Source: Acidobacteriota bacterium (GTDB taxonomy: Bacteria > Acidobacteriota > UBA6911). From it: DNA of 5,428 nucleotides. Location of the stretch: the NCBI GenBank assembly GCA_023265215.1, contig JAHFUH010000407.1:1-5428 (forward strand), given 5' to 3'. Of this stretch, positions 1-5,428 are shown piece after piece. Every line of letters starts with the position of its first letter. Position 1 is the stretch's first letter. The notes under the pieces were generated by a model. That model did no database searches. It was not told where the DNA came from and saw nothing but the letters and a program-made list of their open reading frames with translations. A program made the position numbers and the translations under genes.

Positions 1-2518
1 AGAACTCCGATGCTCCCAATTCATTTTTGGTGGCACCCACAACATAAACGGAGTCGCCCGCATTTTTAAAGTACATCGTCACCGCGCACCCGATGTCGTC
101 CATTTTTCCGATGGTGGAAAAAAGGACTGTGGGGGGAATTGAGATTTTTCGTCCTCCCCGTACCGAATCGTTCTTCATGCTGTCCTTGCCGGAAATTACC
201 GGCACGCCGTATGCGGTCGAAACGTCATAGAGAGCCTTGTTTGCCCGCACCAGCTGGGCCATTTTATATGGCCCGTCCGGAGTTTTTTCCGACAGCACAG
301 GATCGGGCCAGCAGAAATTGTCGAGCCCTGCGATCCGCTCCATCCGTCCTCCCACGCTGATTACGCGCCGCACCGCCTCATCGATGACGCCGGCCATCAT
401 GGGATAGGTGTCGAGGTCTGAATAGAAAGGGTTAATTCCTTCCGCCAGTATGATGCCTTCGCGGCAGCCATGTTCAACCAGCATGACGGTGGCATCACTC
501 GGGACGTCGCTATTCACGCCGACAAACGGTTTGATCACGCTCAACCCCTTGACCTCGCCGTCGTACTGCCGGGACCTGAACTCACGGGAGCAAACGTTCA
601 AGGAGCCGAGCAGTTCCAGGAACAGGCGATTTCTGGATCCCCTGCGTGGCATCCTGGGGGAGGATCTTTGCGGCGGCTGCCAGCGCGCTTCCAACGTCAT
701 GCGGGGACCGCCTTCGTGCAGGAAATCCAAGTCGAGCCGCGCAACAACTCTGTTTCCATGCCTCACAATTAATGCACCGCTGTCGGTGAAAGCCCCAAGC
801 CCGGTTGCTTCCACCTCCCGGCGCGCCGCGAGAGCCAGAAATTCTTCCAGCTTTTCAGGCGGCACCGCGAGCGACATTCTCTCCTGCGCCTCGGAGAGAA
901 AAATTTCCCAGGGCTGCAGCCCCTCATATTTCAACGGAGCTTTCGCCAGATCGAGATCTGCGCCTCCACTCAGCCGGCTCATTTCTCCAATCGAGGAACT
1001 CAGCCCCCCGGCGCCGTTGTCGGTGATCGCCCGGTACAGGCCGAGGTCGCGCGCCTCCATGAGAAACTCGTACATTTTGCGCTGGGTGATGGGGTCCCCG
1101 ATCTGTACAGCCTGCGCGGGAGATTCCTTGCGCAATTCCTCGGACGAAAATGTTGCGCCGTGGATTCCATCTTTGCCGATGCGGCCTCCGCACATGACAA
1201 TGACATCGCCGGGAAAAATTTCTTTCCTTCCGGAAGGGCGCTCCTGCAGCTGATGAGGAATACGGCCAACGGTCCCGCAATAGACAAGCGGCTTTCCAAT
1301 GTAACGTTCGTCGAATCTTTCGAATCCGCGCACCCAGGGGATGCCGCTCTGATTGCCTCCATCGATGACTCCCTGGTGAACGCCATCCCGGATTCGGCGG
1401 GGATGCATGAGGCCCTCGGGCAGATCCCCGTCATAAAAGGGGGATCCGAGGCAGTAGCCCCACACGTTGCAGAGCATCTCGCAACCCATGCCGGTCCCCA
1501 TGGGATCCCGATTGACGCCGACAATCCCCGTGATGGCGCCGCCGTAAGGATCGAGTGCCGATGGAGAGTTGTGAGTCTCGACTTTATATGCAATATCGTA
1601 TCGGTCATTGAACCGGATTATCCCGGCATTGTCGCTGAACACCGACACCAGCCAGTCCCTCTCTTTACCTATCCGCTCGGTCGCTCCCCGGATAAAGGTC
1701 TTGAACAGCGAGTCGATCCATTCCTCGCGCCCGAACTCATCCGTATAACGGACGCGCCCGGCGAATATTTTGTGTTTGCAGTGTTCCGACCATGTCTGAG
1801 CAATGCATTCAAGCTCCACATCGGTCGGCTGCTCCGGCAGGCCGAGAGAGGACCGGGAGTTTTTTGCCGGATCGGAAGCGAAATAATCCCGGATCGAGTG
1901 CATTTCATCGAGACTCAGTGACAGGATTCCTTCGCTGCTGATGCGCATCAACTCCGAATCGGGCCCGCTCAGGTCATAGGAGCCCACCCGGATATCGGCA
2001 TTCTCCCTTATGGCAGGCACATTCTCATCCACAAGGGCATCCGCCCATTCCCCGGATGAGAAAACTTGAATCGTGTGGATAAGAGAATTGGCCAGCAGGT
2101 CACGGGCAATTCTCTCGACATCGTGGCGCGCAAGCCCGGCAGCCCGGAAGAAATATTGAATAGACGTATAAACGGACTCCTGCAGGTCGAGCGGGCGCTC
2201 CAGCAGGTCCTGTACGACTGCCCGCGCAGTGGCGCCGACGTTGTCTGTCACACCGGGCTTGAAACCAACCTCCACCAGCCAGTCAAATGAAGGCGGAGAC
2301 ATCCGGCCCAGTGCGGATCGCGAAATGACAGGGTCGGCAAAAGAATTTTTGATTTCGCGCAGCTTCTTTGATGAGAGCGCGACATCGACCTTGTACACGT
2401 CCCTGGTCTGGCATGATTCCACTGGAAGGTGAAAATACCGCCGAGTCCTGGCGATAATGGAGCGGGCGCGGGCGTCTCGGACGCCTCGCTTCAGTCCGAT
2501 CTCGATACGAAATGCCAC
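1..2518 (-). CDS. purL: FGAM synthase, PurS-like/PurL fusion (partial, 3' end beyond window)
   Basis: Phosphoribosylformylglycinamidine synthase, step 4 of de novo purine synthesis: FGAR + ATP + glutamine-derived ammonia to FGAM, in the cytoplasm. I translated 839 codons without a stop; the frame runs off the left edge. Residues about 3-70 and 80-157 look like two tandem PurS-like units (IGLKRGVRD...FADPVIS and VGFKPGVTD...LLANSLI). A linker with WSEHCKHK (243-250) follows. The first synthetase half has ETHNSPSALDPYGGAITG (314-331), VIDGGNQSGIPW (384-395) and DNGAGGLSSSIGEM (500-513). The second half has GRMERIAGLDNFCWPDP (724-740) and VISGKDSMKN (774-783). No glutaminase domain is in view; a separate PurQ or a domain beyond the window must supply ammonia. 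The GTG start fits the PurS-like beginning (AFRIEIGLK) and has a modest GGAA 6 nt upstream. A TTG 27 nt further upstream would add nine residues with no better ribosome-binding site. Perhaps 100-200 residues are missing if the ammonia-dependent architecture holds. The family is secure; the exact start and full length are less so. Confidence 0.94.
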   Translation of the reverse strand, partial: MAFRIEIGLKRGVRDARARSIIARTRRYFHLPVESCQTRDVYKVDVALSSKKLREIKNSFADPVISRSALGRMSPPSFDWLVEVGFKPGVTDNVGATARAVVQDLLERPLDLQESVYTSIQYFFRAAGLARHDVERIARDLLANSLIHTIQVFSSGEWADALVDENVPAIRENADIRVGSYDLSGPDSELMRISSEGILSLSLDEMHSIRDYFASDPAKNSRSSLGLPEQPTDVELECIAQTWSEHCKHKIFAGRVRYTDEFGREEWIDSLFKTFIRGATERIGKERDWLVSVFSDNAGIIRFNDRYDIAYKVETHNSPSALDPYGGAITGIVGVNRDPMGTGMGCEMLCNVWGYCLGSPFYDGDLPEGLMHPRRIRDGVHQGVIDGGNQSGIPWVRGFERFDERYIGKPLVYCGTVGRIPHQLQERPSGRKEIFPGDVIVMCGGRIGKDGIHGATFSSEELRKESPAQAVQIGDPITQRKMYEFLMEARDLGLYRAITDNGAGGLSSSIGEMSRLSGGADLDLAKAPLKYEGLQPWEIFLSEAQERMSLAVPPEKLEEFLALAARREVEATGLGAFTDSGALIVRHGNRVVARLDLDFLHEGGPRMTLEARWQPPQRSSPRMPRRGSRNRLFLELLGSLNVCSREFRSRQYDGEVKGLSVIKPFVGVNSDVPSDATVMLVEHGCREGIILAEGINPFYSDLDTYPMMAGVIDEAVRRVISVGGRMERIAGLDNFCWPDPVLSEKTPDGPYKMAQLVRANKALYDVSTAYGVPVISGKDSMKNDSVRGGRKISIPPTVLFSTIGKMDDIGCAVTMYFKNAGDSVYVVGATKNELGASEF

Positions 2519-2555
2519 GGTAATTTCCGATTCCGAAAGGTGCAAGTCTTCGAGA

Positions 2556-2582
2556 ATTATAAAACAACTCAAAGACTCAAAG
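2556..2582 (-). promoter_or_regulatory. Candidate promoter for purL in the rpoD-purL gap
   Basis: The minus strand has a perfect -10 hexamer TATAAT at 2561-2556. A transcript starting about 7 nt downstream would have a leader of roughly 30 nt before the GTG at 2518. The -35 element is weak: TTGCCT at 2585-2580 is 19 bp upstream (longer than the ideal 17), and TTGAGT at 2580-2575 is only 13 bp away. Two adjacent copies of CTTTGAGT (2582-2567) cover the region between. A weak -35 with a direct repeat over it could indicate activator dependence, but this is inference from one sequence. No rho-independent terminator is visible after rpoD, so read-through remains possible. Confidence 0.35.
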
Positions 2583-2591
2583 GCAAAAACG

Positions 2592-4286
2592 CTAATCGCG
2601 GACGGCAGATCCTTCCAGAAAAGCCATCAGCTGCCGGCTGCGCGACGGATGCCGCAGCTTTCGCAGAGCTTTCGCTTCTATCTGGCGGATTCTCTCGCGC
2701 GTTACGGAAAACCGCTGCCCCACTTCTTCCAGCGTATGCTCGCTGCCGTCACCCAATCCGAACCTCATTTTAATAACCTGTTCCTCGCGCGGGGTCAGGG
2801 TTTTCAGCACGGACTCCGTCTGTTCCTTAAGATTGATGTTGATGACGGCTTCTGCAGGGGAAATCACGCCTCGGTCTTCGATGAAGTCGCCCAGATGGCT
2901 GTCCTCTTCTTCCCCGATAGGCGTTTCAAGGCTGATGGGCTCCTGGGCGATTTTGAGAATCTTCCGCACCTTGCTGACCGGGAAATCCATCTTTTTTGCG
3001 ATTTCGTCGCTGGTGGGTTCACGCCCATATTCCTGAACCAGGCTGCGCGATGTGCGGATCAGCTTGTTGATGGTTTCGATCATGTGCACGGGGATTCGGA
3101 TTGTGCGGGCCTGGTCTGCAATCGCCCGGGTGATCGCCTGCCGGATCCACCAGGTGGCGTAAGTTGAAAATTTATAGCCTCTGCGGTACTCGAACTTGTC
3201 GACCGCCTTCATGAGCCCGATGTTTCCTTCCTGGATCAGATCCAGGAATTGCAGTCCCCTGTTGGTGTATTTCTTGGCGATGGAAACGACCAGGCGCAGG
3301 TTTGCTTCCACCAGTTCCTTCTTTGCGATATCAGATTCCAGTTCTCCGGACCGGATGGTTGCCAGAGTGCGCTTGAGTTCGGAAACGCTCGCAAAGGCAT
3401 CGGCTTCAATCTGCTTCAGCTCAATTTCGATCTGCTTCGTTCTTTTCTTTATGCCCTTGGAATCTTCAATCCGGCGAGGGCCTTCGAGACTCCTGCTTAG
3501 TTTGTGGATCTCGCGTTCGAGGCCCACCACCTTGTCGACAGTCCTCTTGATGATGCCGATGAGCTTGTCATGCTGGGCATTGCTGAGTTCGAGAGCCCGG
3601 ACTTTCCAGGCAATCGGGATGCGATAGCGGGCCAGCATTGAAAGATGCTTTTTGTAAAGACGGGAGCCCTTGCGGCAGCGCGTCAGCTTCACTCGAATCT
3701 TGTGAGCGGATTTTTCGTGCTTGCGAATGCTTTCGATGACTTCGATGATGCCGTTCGCCCTTTCCTCCAGGCGTTCATCCGTCACCTCGTCTTCATTGAA
3801 GGAAACGAGATCGCGAATCGACAACTGCTTCTTTTTGAGCTGGTCTCCGATGCTGAGAATTTCCCGTACAACCAAAGGAGAGCGGGAAAGCGCTTTCAAA
3901 ATCACTCTCTGCCCGTGTTCCACGCGTTTGGCGATTTCAACTTCGCCTTCGCGGCTCAGCAGCGGCACCGTTCCCATTTCCCTGAGGTACAGGCGGACCG
4001 GATCATTGGTCTTGTCCAAGTTGAGGGCGCCGAAATCGAACTCGCTTTCCTCCCCGGCGCCTTCTTCCCTTTTGTCGTCTCTCTTGCTGTCGTCTTGAAA
4101 TTTCTGCTCCGTGTCGATGACTTCGATGCCGGCCGATCCAAAAAGGGAAAAAATGCTGTCCAGTTCATCGGAAGAGCAGATTCCTTCGGGCAAGAGGTCG
4201 TTCACTTCATCGTACAGAAGGTAGCCTCTTTCCTTACCCATAAGGATCAGCTCTTTCACTTCGTCATACTTTTCCTCGATAGACAA
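2592..4286 (-). CDS. rpoD: RNA polymerase primary sigma factor RpoD (sigma-70)
   Basis: Directs core RNA polymerase to housekeeping promoters. The frame is complete at 564 codons, slightly shorter than E. coli RpoD (613). Region 1.1 is at about residues 1-60 (GKERGYLLYDEVNDLLP), followed by an acidic linker (about 65-90). Region 1.2 begins near DPVRLYLREMG (95-105). A basic, helix-rich non-conserved region fills about 130-320. Region 2 runs about 324-400 with NLRLVVSIAKKY, DLIQEGNIGLMKAVDKFEY and STYATWWIRQAITRAIADQ. Gln383 and Thr386 match the E. coli -10 readers Q437 and T440. Region 3 with the 3.2 finger (SLETPIGEEEDSHLGDFIED) is at about 405-475. Region 4 is at about 495-555, with the recognition helix VTRERIRQIEAKALRKLRHP; Arg530, Glu531 and Arg534 match the E. 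coli -35 readers. These marks identify the primary sigma rather than a stationary-phase or heat-shock paralogue. The TTG start is chosen for its upstream AAGGAG and for preserving region 1.1; the next in-frame Met (residue 16) would cut into region 1.1. Probably co-transcribed with dnaG. Confidence 0.97.
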   Translation of the reverse strand: MSIEEKYDEVKELILMGKERGYLLYDEVNDLLPEGICSSDELDSIFSLFGSAGIEVIDTEQKFQDDSKRDDKREEGAGEESEFDFGALNLDKTNDPVRLYLREMGTVPLLSREGEVEIAKRVEHGQRVILKALSRSPLVVREILSIGDQLKKKQLSIRDLVSFNEDEVTDERLEERANGIIEVIESIRKHEKSAHKIRVKLTRCRKGSRLYKKHLSMLARYRIPIAWKVRALELSNAQHDKLIGIIKRTVDKVVGLEREIHKLSRSLEGPRRIEDSKGIKKRTKQIEIELKQIEADAFASVSELKRTLATIRSGELESDIAKKELVEANLRLVVSIAKKYTNRGLQFLDLIQEGNIGLMKAVDKFEYRRGYKFSTYATWWIRQAITRAIADQARTIRIPVHMIETINKLIRTSRSLVQEYGREPTSDEIAKKMDFPVSKVRKILKIAQEPISLETPIGEEEDSHLGDFIEDRGVISPAEAVININLKEQTESVLKTLTPREEQVIKMRFGLGDGSEHTLEEVGQRFSVTRERIRQIEAKALRKLRHPSRSRQLMAFLEGSAVRD

Positions 4287-4295
4287 GACCGATGT

Positions 4296-4301
4296 CTCCT
4301 T
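4296..4301 (-). promoter_or_regulatory. Ribosome-binding site of rpoD, supports TTG start
   Basis: AAGGAG on the minus strand, 9 nt before the TTG codon at 4286-4284. It is a near-ideal Shine-Dalgarno sequence. No ATG or GTG start exists in this frame between it and the TTG, so it decides in favour of the TTG. It lies within the 20 bp between the dnaG stop and rpoD. Confidence 0.8.
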
Positions 4302-4306
4302 TCCTG

Positions 4307-5428
4307 CTATTTCCTGGATAGGCTGACTAATTCTCGATCCACTAAAACACGCTGTTCGAAAAGCTGGTTGAGCAATTCCTCATCTTTTCGTTCCGCTGCT
4401 TCAGCGATTTTAGCCAGGATTTTCTGCTTATAAGAAGCCAGCCTCATTGATCGTAAAGCATTTAAAAAACTTTCCGCTGTATCCCTTGAAGGGGTCTCGG
4501 GCACTTCTTCAATCTGCAGCTGGGCCAGCAGAGCTTGCTCCGGCTCGCCCGCCAGCTGACGATTAAAACTCTCATAGTCGCCTAACCGGTTGTTTTCAAA
4601 TCCTTCCAGCAACAATAAAAATAATCGGACGGTCGCCAGCCCTTCGAAATCCTGCATCGAACAAAGAGGCAGGATTTGATGCTGCAGATCGATATTGCTC
4701 AACAGGAGCTGGAGAAGCCTTTTTTCCGCATATTTCATGCATGTGGCAGAGGCAATGGGTTCCTCGGCCAAGCGCACTTTTTTCTGTTGTGCGGCGCGCC
4801 TCATTTCTGCAAGCAACTGCTGGTCTTCGATATCCAGTCTCCGGGCAAATCTGAAAACGTAATCCGACCGCTCCACTGCATTGGGCAGTCTTGCCAGATA
4901 TGGCAGAACGGCGTTCATAGCTTGAACCTTTTTCTTGGGGTCGTCCAATGAGCCCTGATTCTGAATGGCTGCTTCAAGCACAAATTCCAGATAAGGGAGG
5001 GAATTTTGCGCCCGCTTCCGGTATTCCTCCGGACCCGAGTTGCGAACAAAAACGTCCGGATCCTGCCCTGCCGGAAGCCGCAGAACCCTTACTTTAAAAT
5101 CTCCCTCCAAAAAAAGGTCCAAAGACCTTTGGGTCGCCGCAACGCCCGCCGAATCCGGATCATAGCTCACTATAACCTCTCGGGTATAACGGCCCAACAG
5201 ATCCACCTGCTGCGGCGTAAGACTTGTACCCAGCGAGGCGACCACATTCTGCACCCCATACTGGAAAGGGATTATGAAATCCATATATCCCTCGACCAGG
5301 ATTGCTTGATCCTGAGTCCTGATTGCCTCCCTGGAGAAGCTCAGACCGTATAGGTTTCGGCTCTTATTATAGAGCTTGGTCTCTGGAGAATTCAAATACT
5401 TCGGTGGCCGGTCTCCCATTGCCCGTCC
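4307..5428 (-). CDS. dnaG: DNA primase DnaG (partial, 5' end beyond window)
   Basis: Synthesises the RNA primers for lagging-strand and origin DNA synthesis, working with the replicative helicase DnaB. The window holds 373 C-terminal codons ending in TAG; the reading frame is open to the right edge, so the gene continues outside. The missing part (about 220 residues by comparison with E. coli DnaG) should carry the CHC2-type zinc-binding domain and the start of the polymerase domain. Near the fragment start lies the DnaG signature PKYLNSPET (fragment residues about 10-18). The Toprim domain follows, with VEGYMD (about 45-50, catalytic Glu) and YDPDSAG (about 89-95, metal-binding Asp pair); LPAGQDPDVFV lies at about 118-128. 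NVVASLGTSLT is also typical of the family. From about residue 150 on the protein is helical and poorly conserved, as expected for the helicase-binding C-terminal domain. The stop codon lies 20 bp before the rpoD start, which suggests co-transcription. The identification is very secure; no frameshift or missing key residue is visible in this part. Confidence 0.97.
   Translation of the reverse strand, partial: GRAMGDRPPKYLNSPETKLYNKSRNLYGLSFSREAIRTQDQAILVEGYMDFIIPFQYGVQNVVASLGTSLTPQQVDLLGRYTREVIVSYDPDSAGVAATQRSLDLFLEGDFKVRVLRLPAGQDPDVFVRNSGPEEYRKRAQNSLPYLEFVLEAAIQNQGSLDDPKKKVQAMNAVLPYLARLPNAVERSDYVFRFARRLDIEDQQLLAEMRRAAQQKKVRLAEEPIASATCMKYAEKRLLQLLLSNIDLQHQILPLCSMQDFEGLATVRLFLLLLEGFENNRLGDYESFNRQLAGEPEQALLAQLQIEEVPETPSRDTAESFLNALRSMRLASYKQKILAKIAEAAERKDEELLNQLFEQRVLVDRELVSLSRK

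Noticed and set aside
450..1253. A 267-codon open frame on the plus strand
   Set aside because: It lies wholly antisense to the intact, motif-rich purL frame, has low-complexity Ser/Arg/Pro-rich translation and matches no family I know. It is a shadow of GC-rich codon use.
1160..1921. A 253-codon open frame on the plus strand
   Set aside because: Antisense to the best-conserved part of purL (WSEHC to the first synthetase half); no recognisable domain and no convincing ribosome-binding site.
2283..2567. A 94-codon minus-strand frame from a TTG in the rpoD-purL gap
   Set aside because: Overlaps the start of purL in another frame; Arg-rich translation with no motif. The purL frame here carries the PurS-like pattern.
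2519..2591. A possible rho-independent terminator after rpoD
   Set aside because: There are short T runs (such as TTTTT just after the stop), but I find no GC-rich inverted repeat before them.
2457..3167. A 236-codon plus-strand frame crossing the rpoD-purL gap
   Set aside because: Mostly antisense to sigma regions 2-4, which are certain coding sequence; no family resemblance.
4310..4420. A possible separate rpoD promoter in the end of dnaG
   Set aside because: I found no convincing pair of -35 and -10 hexamers at proper spacing in the minus strand.
3645..4433. A 262-codon plus-strand frame crossing the dnaG-rpoD junction
   Set aside because: Antisense to rpoD and the dnaG end. Its Phe-rich translation is the mirror of Lys/Glu-rich sigma codons, not a credible membrane protein.

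Overview
The window holds three housekeeping genes, all on the minus strand and read from right to left: the 3' two-thirds of dnaG (DNA primase), a complete rpoD (primary sigma-70 factor), and the first 839 codons of a long purL-type gene (phosphoribosylformylglycinamidine synthase). Both outer genes are cut by the window edges. Nearly every base is coding. The only non-coding stretches are about 20 bp between dnaG and rpoD and about 73 bp between rpoD and purL. I found no mobile element, CRISPR array, tRNA or rRNA.

Organism: bacterial, moderately GC-rich, with a proteobacterial style of sigma factor (a long charged non-conserved region between regions 1.2 and 2). The dnaG-rpoD pair is the core of the macromolecular-synthesis operon. 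The FGAM synthase has a PurS-like N-terminus fused to PurL and the WSEHCKHK signature. From memory, this combination fits Desulfobacterota (the former Deltaproteobacteria, such as syntrophs, sulfate reducers or Geobacter-like lineages). That assignment is an inference and was not tested by a search.

Layout: 5428-4307 is the DnaG Toprim catalytic core and helical C-terminal domain. 4286-2592 is RpoD, started from a TTG codon behind a strong AAGGAG ribosome-binding site. 2591-2519 is an AT-richer gap with a perfect TATAAT and an adjacent tandem 8-bp repeat, possibly a promoter for the next gene. 2518-1 is the PurL-type protein, started from GTG. It is open to the window edge and has two PurS-like units before the synthetase domains.

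Functionally, dnaG and rpoD supply replication primers and general transcription initiation and are probably co-transcribed. purL makes FGAM in step 4 of de novo purine synthesis. Its place behind rpoD may be read-through from the same operon or a separate transcript from the gap promoter. I do not see a novel defence or mobile system here. The points most worth a second look are the duplicated PurS-like N-terminus, the non-ATG starts and the rpoD-purL junction.
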